Shown: piece after piece, positions 18,606-27,269 of the stretch | Layout of the letters: each line of letters begins with the position of its first letter | How positions within the stretch are numbered: position 1 is the first letter of the stretch | DNA from: Pleomorphochaeta sp963678575 | GTDB taxonomy: Bacteria; Spirochaetota; Spirochaetia; Sphaerochaetales; Sphaerochaetaceae | Assembly (NCBI GenBank): GCA_963678575.2 | Contig: CAXXHV010000001.1 | Span: 372,001 to 436,000, forward strand | Length of the DNA stretch: 64,000 bases | Reading direction: 5' to 3' | Position numbers and translations under genes: made by a program | The notes under the pieces: model-generated | Databases searched by the model: none | Seen by the model: only the letters and a program-made list of their open reading frames with translations | What the model was told of the DNA's origin: nothing

Positions 18606-20074
18606 TGAAAAAAGAAATACTTTGTCTTGAAAAAGTTTATATACCGCCTTTTCTTGAAAATTTGAACTTGCATATTTTGGAAGGTGAAATTGTAGGATTA
18701 ATTCCGATTAATATTTTAGGTGTTGATGAATTAGTAACTCTTATTGGTTATGGGTATCCTCTTCATTATGGATATGTTTCCTATGATGGAAAAGTTGTAA
18801 ATGATTATTTAGATCCTAATCCAAAGAAGAATAATGTATTAATTATTGATAAAGAAACAACTCTTATTGATTCTTTAAGTGTTTATGAAAATCTTTTTGT
18901 AATCAGAAAAGGTTTTGCAAAGCATTTAATAAATAAAAAAATGTTAATACAACAAACACAAATGCTTCTAATTGATTTAGATATTAAAATCTCACCCAAT
19001 GTTTTAGTTGAGAATTTATCATTATATGAAAAAGTCGCTTTGGAGCTCATTAAGGCCCAAATACTATGTTCAAAACTTGTGATTTTAAAAGATATCTCTA
19101 GTTTTATAAATGAGAAAGATATTGAAAAATTGCATAATTTGATGAGAAAAATAAGTAAAAAAGGGATAAGTTTTTTATACATATGTAATCATCATCAAGA
19201 GGCCTTTTTGATTAGTGAAAGATGTTATTTGATGAAGGAAGGACATATGGTAAAAAATTTGCTTCCTAATGAAATGACTGACAAAGTAATGGAATATTAT
19301 AGTTATGTTTTTGAGCATAGTTTATCAACTTCAGAAAGACTAAAATTGTATGATAATAATGAGAAGCCTTCTGATATTATTTTTTCAGTAAAACATGTGT
19401 TTTTTGAAAAACTAAAGAATTTATCTTTTGATTTGCATAAAGGCGAAACTATAGTTTTATTTGATAGTGATAATTCAATCATTGAAAGCTTATCAAAATT
19501 ATTAAAAGTTGAAGATTTCCCAAATAAGGGTCAAATTCTATTAAATAATAAGTGGCTTAAGAAAAAAGATAGAAAAATTGCATTAATTGATAAAAAACCT
19601 TTAGAATCAAATATATTTTATTCTTTGTCAGTAATGGATAATATCTTATTTTGTGCAGATCATAAATTAAAAAACTTATGGTTTAACCATAAGATTGAGA
19701 AAGCAATTTCTAAATCACTTTTCAAGGATCTTGGAAATATTGTTTTTGAGAAAGATTTAAAAAAACTAAATGAAGCTCAGTTATTTGAGGTGCTTCACCA
19801 AAAGATTCTGTTTCAAAAACCGGATTTATTGGTATTAATTCAGCCTTTTGCCTTTTTGGATATGTATCAGAGATTAAATAATATTGAGTATTATGACAAA
19901 CTAAAGAAGAATGGTGTTTCAATATTAATTTTAGCTCTTTCAATATCTGATACCCTTCAAGTAGCTGATAGGTTATATTTTGCTTCAGAAGGGAAAATTA
20001 TTAATTCATATTTAAGAAAGGATTTTTCTTTATTGTCTCATTTACATGGTTCTTTACCTCAAAATAAATTATAA
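18605..20074 (+). CDS. Catalytically degenerate tandem ABC ATPase (sugar-importer type), probable signalling subunit
   Basis: 489 residues with the length and two-domain plan of MglA/RbsA, but the ATP chemistry is gone. In domain 1 the Walker A position (about 31-42) reads GLIPINILGVDE with no GKS/T. The signature is LSLYEKVALELIKAQ instead of LSGGxQQ, and Walker B is LVILKDISS with no Asp-Glu pair. In domain 2 Walker A is replaced by VLFDSDNSIIES and Walker B by LLVLIQPF, with Gln for the catalytic Glu. The frame is intact end to end, so it is maintained rather than decaying. It overlaps the kinase gene and precedes a catalytically complete paralogue. Proposed role: couple importer state to the kinase. 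Confidence 0.8.
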   Translation: MKKEILCLEKVYIPPFLENLNLHILEGEIVGLIPINILGVDELVTLIGYGYPLHYGYVSYDGKVVNDYLDPNPKKNNVLIIDKETTLIDSLSVYENLFVIRKGFAKHLINKKMLIQQTQMLLIDLDIKISPNVLVENLSLYEKVALELIKAQILCSKLVILKDISSFINEKDIEKLHNLMRKISKKGISFLYICNHHQEAFLISERCYLMKEGHMVKNLLPNEMTDKVMEYYSYVFEHSLSTSERLKLYDNNEKPSDIIFSVKHVFFEKLKNLSFDLHKGETIVLFDSDNSIIESLSKLLKVEDFPNKGQILLNNKWLKKKDRKIALIDKKPLESNIFYSLSVMDNILFCADHKLKNLWFNHKIEKAISKSLFKDLGNIVFEKDLKKLNEAQLFEVLHQKILFQKPDLLVLIQPFAFLDMYQRLNNIEYYDKLKKNGVSILILALSISDTLQVADRLYFASEGKIINSYLRKDFSLLSHLHGSLPQNKL

Positions 20075-20169
20075 ATCATAAAAATACCCCACCTTTTCAT
20101 AATTTTGATGCTCTTTTCAACTCATATTTTACATGAGAGGATATAAATGTCGAAAGGAGTTATTATCCA

Positions 20170-21678
20170 ATGAGTGAACAATATATAGTTGAAATGAAAA
20201 ATATTTCTAAATCTTTTCCAGGAGTTAAAGCCTTAGATAATGTTAATTTTCATCTAAAAAGTGGGCAAGTAATGGCTCTATTAGGAGAAAATGGCGCTGG
20301 TAAATCTACATTAATGAAAATTTTATCTGGGGTTTATACCCGAGATCAGGGATCAATTCATATTTTTGGAGAAGATATAAAAGGGAATTTAACACCAAAA
20401 AGTGCTCAAGAAATAGGTGTTGCTATTATTCACCAAGAACTTAATATGTGTTCTCATTTGACCGTAGCAGAAAATATTTTTCTTGGAAAAGAGTTACATT
20501 CAAAAGGTTTGTTAAGAGACAAAGAGATGGTAAAAAAATCTCAAGAAGTGCTTGATAAACTAAAAATTGATATTAATCCTACATTAGTGGTTGGCTCCTT
20601 GGGTGTTGGACAACAACAAATGGTTGAAATAGCTAAAGCGTTAGAATCAAATGCAAAAGTATTAATAATGGATGAGCCAACAAGTGCTTTAACTTCGAAG
20701 GAAATTGACGATTTATTTAGAATAATCAGAGAAGTCAAAGCAAACGGTTGTGGAATAGTATATATCTCTCACAGATTAGAAGAATTACAACATATTGTTG
20801 ATTATGTAACGATAATGAGAGATGGTCGATATATTACTGAAGGTAATTTTAAAGATTTAACATTGAAAGAAATTATTTCAAATATGGTTGGTCGAGAAAT
20901 TAAAGAACAATTTCCAAGAGTAGAAACTAAAAAAGGTAAAATGATTTTTAGTGTTAATAAATTGAATGCAGGAAGAATGGTTAGAGATGTTAGTTTTAGT
21001 GCTTATGAAGGTGAAATTTTAGGAATAGCTGGATTAATGGGAGCAGGAAGAACAGAAACTACAAGAGCTATCTTTGGAGTTGATCTAAAAGAAAGTGGTG
21101 AGATAACTATTCAAGGTAAAAAAGTAGATATTAAATGTCCAATGGATGCTATAAAGCATGGTATTGTTTTAGCCCCAGAAGATAGAAAGAAAGATGGATT
21201 ATGTACAAAATTATCTGTTAGAGAGAATATTGCTTTAGCAAATTTAGATGCATTATGTAGCAAGGGCGGTATTGTAAATAGAAAAAAAGAAAAAGAAATT
21301 GTGGAAAAAGCAGTTTCTGATTTGAAAATTAAATTACCAACTAGTGAAGTAAATGCAGCAAGTCTTTCAGGAGGCAACCAACAAAAAGTTGTTGTTGCTA
21401 AATGGCTGGCTAGAAATAGTAAAGTTGTTATTTTTGATGAACCTACTAGAGGTATTGATGTGGCAGCTAAAGTTGAAATTTATAATATTATGAATATTTT
21501 AAAAAGCAATGGAATTGCAGTAATTTTTGTATCAAGTGAAATGCCTGAAGTTTTAGGCATTTCGGATAGAATTGTAGTTATGTGTGACGGTAGAGTTACA
21601 GGGTCTTTAATTACAAAAGATACCAATCAAGAAGAAATATTATCATATGCAACAAAATTTGAAAAAAAGATTGACTAA
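20170..21678 (+). CDS. Sugar ABC transporter ATP-binding protein (RbsA/XylG family)
   Basis: 502-residue tandem ABC ATPase. Domain 1 has GENGAGKST, LGVGQQQMVEIAKA and LIMDEPTSAL. Domain 2 has the usual altered Walker A GLMGAGRTE with an intact LSGGNQQKVVVAKW and IFDEPTRGIDVA. Ribosome site AAAGGAG lies 11 bases upstream. It begins the importer part of the operon, 95 bases after the degenerate ATPase with no terminator between. Similar to ribose-type importers; the sugar is not determined. Confidence 0.92.
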   Translation: MSEQYIVEMKNISKSFPGVKALDNVNFHLKSGQVMALLGENGAGKSTLMKILSGVYTRDQGSIHIFGEDIKGNLTPKSAQEIGVAIIHQELNMCSHLTVAENIFLGKELHSKGLLRDKEMVKKSQEVLDKLKIDINPTLVVGSLGVGQQQMVEIAKALESNAKVLIMDEPTSALTSKEIDDLFRIIREVKANGCGIVYISHRLEELQHIVDYVTIMRDGRYITEGNFKDLTLKEIISNMVGREIKEQFPRVETKKGKMIFSVNKLNAGRMVRDVSFSAYEGEILGIAGLMGAGRTETTRAIFGVDLKESGEITIQGKKVDIKCPMDAIKHGIVLAPEDRKKDGLCTKLSVRENIALANLDALCSKGGIVNRKKEKEIVEKAVSDLKIKLPTSEVNAASLSGGNQQKVVVAKWLARNSKVVIFDEPTRGIDVAAKVEIYNIMNILKSNGIAVIFVSSEMPEVLGISDRIVVMCDGRVTGSLITKDTNQEEILSYATKFEKKID

Positions 21679-21690
21679 GAGGAATAGAAA

Positions 21691-22698
21691 ATGAATCAAA
21701 AATTGGAAAGCCCTTATAAAAGATTATTAGCTATAAGGGGTATGGGACAAGTATTAACAGTTACTATTGGATTAATTATTCTTTGTATTGTTTTTGGATT
21801 AATGAATCCAATGTTTTTCTCATCAAGAAATGTATCAAATTTATTAAGACAAATTGCTCCAATATTATTAATTGGTATAGGTCAATCTTATGTATTATTA
21901 ATAGGTCAAATTGACCTTAGTATAGGATCCGTTGTTGGTATGAGTTGTATGATTAGTGCAACTTTAATGACGAGAGGTGTAACACCAATAATTGCTGTAA
22001 TTATAACTATTATTTGTGCTTTAATGGTTGGTCTTGTAAATGGGTTTTTAGTGGCTTGGTGTAAATTGCCATCATTTATTGGAACTCTTGGAACTATGAC
22101 TATAGCTAGAGGTATAGCTCAAATAGCAAATAATAATTATAACACTGATTCAATTGGAGAGGCTGCTGAAGGATTTAGAAACTTTTTTTACTATGGTAAA
22201 AGTATAGGTCTCTATAATACGATCTGGATTGCTTTATTCTTGTGGATAGTATTCAATTTTGTTTTAACCCGAACTCGAACAGGACGGCATGTTTACGCTG
22301 TTGGTTCTAATATTGAGGCCGCTAGATTATCAGGCGTTTCTGTAGTTGGAACAACTATAAAAGCTTATTTAGTATCATCTTTTGTAAGTTGTGTTGTTGG
22401 TTTAATAACAACAGCAACAAGTGGTATGGGAACAATGGATGCTGGTATGTCTTACGAATTATACGCTGTTGCTGCATCTGTAATTGGCGGGGTATCTACT
22501 TTAGGTGGACAAGGTTTGCTTTTTGGAACTGTAATTGGGGCTTCAATTTGGGGCGTTTTGCAAAATGGTCTTCAGTTTGCAGGGGCACCAATTGCAATAA
22601 GAAATATTGTAATTGGAATTATTGTAGTGGTTTCAGTACTTCTTGATGTCATTGTTAGAAGCAATAAATCAAAAAGTTGGAAAATATTTAAAAAATAA
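21691..22698 (+). CDS. Sugar ABC transporter permease (RbsC family)
   Basis: 335 residues, about nine hydrophobic segments. Hallmarks include IGQIDLSIGSVVGMSC, the loop WCKLPSFIGTLGTMT, RTRTGRHVYAVGSNIEAARLSG (in part), and ELYAVAASVIGGVSTLGGQG. It follows the ATPase by 12 bases with GAGGAATAG as ribosome site and forms the membrane channel for the sugar bound by the next gene product. Confidence 0.92.
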   Translation: MNQKLESPYKRLLAIRGMGQVLTVTIGLIILCIVFGLMNPMFFSSRNVSNLLRQIAPILLIGIGQSYVLLIGQIDLSIGSVVGMSCMISATLMTRGVTPIIAVIITIICALMVGLVNGFLVAWCKLPSFIGTLGTMTIARGIAQIANNNYNTDSIGEAAEGFRNFFYYGKSIGLYNTIWIALFLWIVFNFVLTRTRTGRHVYAVGSNIEAARLSGVSVVGTTIKAYLVSSFVSCVVGLITTATSGMGTMDAGMSYELYAVAASVIGGVSTLGGQGLLFGTVIGASIWGVLQNGLQFAGAPIAIRNIVIGIIVVVSVLLDVIVRSNKSKSWKIFKK

Positions 22699-22729
22699 TA
22701 GCGAAAGCTAATAAAAAAGGAGTCGAAAG

Positions 22730-23632
22730 ATGAAAAAAGGATTATTAATTTTTATACTTTCAATCGTTACTGTTGTGGGCTTATTTGCTCAAGGTCAAAA
22801 TGAATCATCAAATAAAAAGATTTATTTAATTACAATGGATCAAATGGATCAACATTGGCAAAATGTTAATGCAGGTTGTGAAAAAGCTGTAGCTGAATTA
22901 GGTGGAATTGATTATAAATGGTTAGCTCCAGATATAAAAGATGATAACAAGCAAATTGAATCAATCAATAATGCTGTCGCTGGTGGTGCTGATGTTATTT
23001 TATTAGCTGCTAATGGACCAAACGCTGTTACTTCTGCTTTGAAAGAAGCTACTTCAGCTGGTGTTAAAATTGTTTATGTTGATAGTGCTGCTGATTATCC
23101 TGGTGAACAAATTCTTGCAACAGATAATGAAGCTGCAGGAACAACCGCTGGAAAACAGATGCTTGATGCTTTAAAAGCAAAAGGTGTTACATCTGGATCA
23201 ATTGGTATTATCAATGTTAATGCTGCAACTGCTTCAACTGTAGCTCGTGAAAAAGGTTTTAGAAAAGCTTTCGAAGGTTCTTCATACTCAATTTTAGAAA
23301 CACAATATTGTAATGGTGATGCAGCCGTTGCAAAAGATATGAGTGCTAACTTTATTACTCAAGGTGTTGTAGGATTATTTGGAGCTAATGAAGGTTCAAC
23401 AGTTGGTGTAGGTAATGCTATCCAAGAAGCTGGAAATGCTGTTGTTGGTGTTGGTTTTGATAAATCAGATATGATTCTTTCTTTAATTGATAAAGGATAT
23501 ATCTTATGCACAATGGCTCAAAATCCTGATGTAATGGGTTATGAAGGTATTAAAACTGCAGTTGATGTTCTGAATGGTAAAACAATTAGCAAAAAATATG
23601 TAGATACTGGTGTTTCAGTAATTAAAAAATAA
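22730..23632 (+). CDS. Sugar ABC transporter, periplasmic binding protein (RbsB-like)
   Basis: 300 residues with a signal peptide ending near FAQG (residue 22). It has the type I periplasmic fold: LITMDQMDQHW, the DVILLAANGPNAV block, VDSAADYPGE, LATDNEAAGTTAG, GANEGSTVGVGNA and VGFDKSD. This matches ribose/galactose-type receptors. In contrast to mgl, the binding protein comes last in the transporter set, followed by a strong hairpin. Ligand unknown. Confidence 0.9.
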   Translation: MKKGLLIFILSIVTVVGLFAQGQNESSNKKIYLITMDQMDQHWQNVNAGCEKAVAELGGIDYKWLAPDIKDDNKQIESINNAVAGGADVILLAANGPNAVTSALKEATSAGVKIVYVDSAADYPGEQILATDNEAAGTTAGKQMLDALKAKGVTSGSIGIINVNAATASTVAREKGFRKAFEGSSYSILETQYCNGDAAVAKDMSANFITQGVVGLFGANEGSTVGVGNAIQEAGNAVVGVGFDKSDMILSLIDKGYILCTMAQNPDVMGYEGIKTAVDVLNGKTISKKYVDTGVSVIKK

Positions 23633-23646
23633 TTAATTCATTAGAA

Positions 23647-23675
23647 AAAGAGGCATCATATGATGCCTCTTTATT
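23647..23675 (+). terminator. Terminator/attenuator after the binding-protein gene
   Basis: A perfect 26-base palindrome (23647-23672) forms a stem of up to 11-13 bp, followed by TTATTATC. Since the ROK and SIS genes continue on the same strand, it probably trims readthrough, leaving them at lower expression. Confidence 0.8.
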
Positions 23676-23726
23676 ATCATTATTTATTATATCTACTATT
23701 ACTTTTTTATTTATAAGGAGTTTATT

Positions 23727-24635
23727 TTGAATTATTTTATTGGAATAGATATTGGTGGAACAAAAATATCTATAGTGTTATCAAATGATAATTGTCAAAT
23801 ACTCTATAAAGAAAAATTTTTCACTAAAGATAAATTTGAAGATAATTATGAAATAATAATAAATATAATAAAAAAAATTATTAAAGAGTATTGTGTAAAT
23901 ATAAAAGCAATTGGAATTAGTGCTGGGGGTCCTCTTGATAGTGAAAATGGTGTTTTTATTTCACCTCCACATTTAAAAACCTGGCATGGCATAAATATAA
24001 AAAAATTATTAGAAAATGAATTTAATATTCCTACTTTCTTGGAAAATGATGCAAATGCTTGTGCTTTAGCTGAATATTATTATGGGAATGGTAAAGGGAG
24101 TAAAAACTTTGCTTTCTTGACTTTTGGAACAGGCTTAGGTGCCGGATTAATTTTTGAAGGTAGTTTATATAGAGGAACTAATAATCAAGCTGGAGAACTT
24201 GGACACATCAGAATTAGTGAAGATGGACCTATGTGTTATGGAAAAAAAGGATGTGTTGAAAGTTTTTGCTGTGGAACTGGGATTTCATTATTACATAAAC
24301 AATTAACAAATCAGAGTTTAAGTGCAAAAGAAATTTTTGATTTAGCTGAGAAAGAAAATGATCCTATTGCTATAAACACAATAAAAATTAGTTCTCAGAA
24401 ATTGGGATTAGCTATAGCTCTATTAATTGATTTATTAGCTCTCGATTGCATAGTTATTGGAAGCATTTATTCAAGAAGTTCAGAAATAATTGATAAGTAT
24501 ATGCTTGAAGTAGTTGAAGCTGAAATTCTACCTATAAACAAAGGTTTATGTAAAATTAAAGTTTCATCACTAATGGAAAATTTAGGTGATATTGCTGCAA
24601 TTACAGTAGCTCAAAAGGGAAAGGCAAATGATTGA
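23727..24635 (+). CDS. ROK family sugar kinase
   Basis: 302 residues, cytoplasmic. The phosphate-binding DIGGTK lies at the N-terminus and the catalytic Asp in ENDANACALAE. The GELGHI motif and the ROK cysteine signature CYGKKGCVE (zinc site) follow. It starts with TTG at 23727: AAGGAG is 6 bases upstream and no in-frame ATG is near, so a weak start codon seems real. It overlaps the next gene by 8 bases. In an importer operon it most likely phosphorylates the incoming sugar or amino sugar. Confidence 0.88.
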   Translation: MNYFIGIDIGGTKISIVLSNDNCQILYKEKFFTKDKFEDNYEIIINIIKKIIKEYCVNIKAIGISAGGPLDSENGVFISPPHLKTWHGINIKKLLENEFNIPTFLENDANACALAEYYYGNGKGSKNFAFLTFGTGLGAGLIFEGSLYRGTNNQAGELGHIRISEDGPMCYGKKGCVESFCCGTGISLLHKQLTNQSLSAKEIFDLAEKENDPIAINTIKISSQKLGLAIALLIDLLALDCIVIGSIYSRSSEIIDKYMLEVVEAEILPINKGLCKIKVSSLMENLGDIAAITVAQKGKAND

Positions 24636-25257
24636 ACACATAAAAAACTTAATAAATAGATATCCACAATTAATAGATTGTTATTCTTCCATAAATGAAA
24701 GTTTTGAGATTTTGGATGAAGCAGCTAAGAGTAAGAAAAAAATTTTAGTTTGTGGGAATGGTGGCAGTAGTGCTGATAGTGATCATATTGTTGGAGAGTT
24801 AATGAAATCTTTTGTAAAAAAAAGAAAGATAAGCAATTCTTTGCAAACTGAAATACAAAAATTAGCGCCTCTTGAGGCAACTCTCCTTAATTCGAGATTA
24901 GAAGATGCTGTGGCTGCAATAAATCTTTCTCAACATAGTGCCTTAAATACAGCTTTTAGTAATGATGTAGATTCAACTTTAATATTTGCACAACAAATTA
25001 TTGGCTATGGAGAAAAAGGTGATGTTCTAATTTGCATTTCTTCTTCAGGTTCATCAAAAAATGTTTTATATGCAAGTATTGTTGGAAAAGCTAAAAATAT
25101 GAAAGTTATTGGATTAACAGGACAAAAAGAAGGAGATATAGATAAATATTGTGATGCTGTAATAAAAGTTCCTGAAATTGAAACATATAAGGTTCAAGAA
25201 TTGCATTTACCCATTTATCATACTCTATGTCTTATGATTGAGGATTCTATTTGGTAA
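24628..25257 (+). CDS. SIS-domain sugar isomerase, GmhA-like
   Basis: 209 residues. The sugar-phosphate-binding segment GNGGSSADSDHIVGELMKSF, the NDV/Q block FAQQIIGYGEKGDVLICISS and the C-terminal VQELHLPIYHTLC match sedoheptulose-7-phosphate isomerase (GmhA) more than other SIS proteins. It is coupled to the ROK kinase by overlap, so the pair could phosphorylate and then isomerise the transported sugar. Whether the substrate is a heptose, hexose or amino sugar is not visible. Its end overlaps the convergent hydrolase by 11 bases. Confidence 0.82.
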   Translation: MIEHIKNLINRYPQLIDCYSSINESFEILDEAAKSKKKILVCGNGGSSADSDHIVGELMKSFVKKRKISNSLQTEIQKLAPLEATLLNSRLEDAVAAINLSQHSALNTAFSNDVDSTLIFAQQIIGYGEKGDVLICISSSGSSKNVLYASIVGKAKNMKVIGLTGQKEGDIDKYCDAVIKVPEIETYKVQELHLPIYHTLCLMIEDSIW

Positions 25258-25972
25258 GATATTTTGTAGAAATGAAATTAACAATAGTATCAACAGTTAA
25301 TACTTGTTGTTCTTCTCTGGAGATAGTTGCTGTACCATCACCTTTTTGTTCTCCATAATTCCCAAAATAGGCATGATTGCCACCATTAATAATAACTTTG
25401 TTATCAACATTATTTAATTTAGTGTGATCTAATACCTTATCATTTGAACCATAAATACTGATTGTTTTTATTGGAGCTTCATTTAGTGGATATGAAGCTA
25501 ATAAAATTAATCCATTTATTTTGTTGAAATTCTTCTCAGCATAAGAACTTGCCATTGCCCCACCTAGTGAATGACCACTTAAATACCAAGATTTTATATC
25601 TGGAAAATTATCATAGATTTTATTTGCAGCTGAAATATTAAATACTGCTAAATTGAATGGCATTTTAACAAGAATACAAGTAATGCCTTTTTCTGAAAGT
25701 TTTGATAATAGTGGTATATATGCTTTATCTTCTACTTTCCCACCAGGGTAGAATATTAATCCAATTTTTTTATTATTATTATCAGATGGATAGATAATAG
25801 TTAAATTATCTCTATTTTCAATATTTTGATGTTCTGAATATACTTTCTCAATAGCAGTTTTATCAGCTCGATAATACTTTAGGGTATAAAAATAGAAAGA
25901 TACTATAATTAATGTAATAATAGATATTAATGTTAATACTATATTTTTTATAATTGAGTGCTTTTTTTTCAT
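25247..25972 (-). CDS. Membrane-anchored alpha/beta hydrolase
   Basis: 241 residues with an N-terminal transmembrane helix (about 9-28) that may anchor the enzyme outside the inner membrane. The catalytic nucleophile is the Ser in SGHSLGGAMA, and the His probably the one in GGNHAYFG near the C-terminus. The LIFYPGGKVEDKAY strand supplies an oxyanion-type Gly pair. It resembles the PF12695-type family of small extracytoplasmic hydrolases. The ribosome site AGGAAAAC lies in the 8-base gap after the upstream uvsE stop. Substrate unknown. Confidence 0.75.
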   Translation of the reverse strand: MKKKHSIIKNIVLTLISIITLIIVSFYFYTLKYYRADKTAIEKVYSEHQNIENRDNLTIIYPSDNNNKKIGLIFYPGGKVEDKAYIPLLSKLSEKGITCILVKMPFNLAVFNISAANKIYDNFPDIKSWYLSGHSLGGAMASSYAEKNFNKINGLILLASYPLNEAPIKTISIYGSNDKVLDHTKLNNVDNKVIINGGNHAYFGNYGEQKGDGTATISREEQQVLTVDTIVNFISTKYLTK

Positions 25973-25980
25973 ATGTTTTC

Positions 25981-27240
25981 CTATAAGTAAAAATATAAAG
26001 ATTCAAGAAGATAATCAATGTTATATTTATAAGATAATTTGAATATATAATTTTTAATTGGGGTAATTGATTTTTTGCTATTTTGATAATCATTAAGAAG
26101 AGAAAAAAATTTCATTTTTTCTTTTTCTGTACAAATCTTTTTAAAATAACTCCAAATATGAGTTAAAGTATTAATTTGAGATGGTTTTTGATTTTCTATA
26201 TTAATTGCACTTTCAATTAGCTTATAGAAAGTAAGAACGTCATAATTTATTTTATCTTTTAATAAAGTCCTAATATCTTGGTAAATAGATGCAGACGCAC
26301 TTAATACATAATATTTATATCTAGCCCATTCTTTTTCCAATTCTTGAATTTTTAAATTATCTTTTGTTACTAAAATACATTTTATAGCTGAAAGATTTTT
26401 ATCTTTTACTTCAAGCATAATATCAATATCTTTGTTAATTAGATTATTATAAAAATCTAAAAATTGATTAGCTTTAATGTATTGTGAATGTGCTCCATTT
26501 TTAAAGTTGTTTGCACTTTGTGAGTAATGTATTTTTTGTTTACCATCAGTACTTTTCCAAGTTTTATTGCATTTTTCAATAAGTTCATACTGATTTAATG
26601 AATTATTCTCTGGATGATTTAATTGATGGTGTAGATTGTCAAAGACTACAGGTATATTTATCTTAGAAGAAATATCTAGGACATCATTTATATTATATGA
26701 TTTGTCATCATTTTCAATAATTAATCTCTTTTTTATACTGTTTTCAAGTTTTTCAAAATTAGAAATAAATCTTTCTATTGCTGATTCTTTATCCGAATAT
26801 ACGCCTCCAATATGGAGAACTATTTTGCTAGAATAATCGCAATTTAAGGAGTCTAAAAATTTATTGTGAAAGGATAAATCTTTAATAGCTTTTTTTACAA
26901 CCTCTTCATTTGGAGAATTTAAAACAGTATATTGTCCTGGATGCATTGTGACTCTAATATTATTCTTTTTTATTAATTCCCCAATTTCAAGTAATTTATC
27001 TTTAAAAAGTTCTTGCCAACGCACATTATTAATAGGATGAGTAGAAAGAGGAATAATATCAGAGCTAATTCTAAATAATTTAATATTGTTTTTGATATTA
27101 TAGTTTATGATTGATTCAAGAGCTTTCAAATTGTTATCTAAAATTTTTTCAAATTTAATTTGATCAAAATTTTTTACATATATTGTCGATAATTTAGTGT
27201 TTACTTTTCCAAGTTGAATACAGGCATATCCTATTGCCAT
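25981..27240 (-). CDS. uvsE: UV-damage DNA endonuclease
   Basis: Repairs UV photoproducts by nicking 5' to the lesion (UvdE/UvsE family, TIM barrel with metal site). Family blocks are FRISSDIIPLSTHP, TMHPGQYTVLNSP, KIVLHIGGVYSDKE, RLIIENDD and PVVFDNLHHQLNHP, which together carry the His/Glu/Asp metal ligands. At 419 residues it is longer than a minimal UvsE (about 300); the last 100 or so residues are an unassigned extension. AAGGAG precedes the ATG. The presence of a light-damage repair enzyme is notable if the host is gut-associated. Confidence 0.9.
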   Translation of the reverse strand: MAIGYACIQLGKVNTKLSTIYVKNFDQIKFEKILDNNLKALESIINYNIKNNIKLFRISSDIIPLSTHPINNVRWQELFKDKLLEIGELIKKNNIRVTMHPGQYTVLNSPNEEVVKKAIKDLSFHNKFLDSLNCDYSSKIVLHIGGVYSDKESAIERFISNFEKLENSIKKRLIIENDDKSYNINDVLDISSKINIPVVFDNLHHQLNHPENNSLNQYELIEKCNKTWKSTDGKQKIHYSQSANNFKNGAHSQYIKANQFLDFYNNLINKDIDIMLEVKDKNLSAIKCILVTKDNLKIQELEKEWARYKYYVLSASASIYQDIRTLLKDKINYDVLTFYKLIESAINIENQKPSQINTLTHIWSYFKKICTEKEKMKFFSLLNDYQNSKKSITPIKNYIFKLSYKYNIDYLLESLYFYL

Positions 27241-27269
27241 TTTTTATCTCCTTGATAAACATCTCTATA

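Noticed and set aside
18605..20074. Degenerate ABC ATPase as a pseudogene
   Set aside because: The frame is full length, overlaps the kinase gene precisely, and losses are confined to catalytic motifs, which argues for a kept non-catalytic role.
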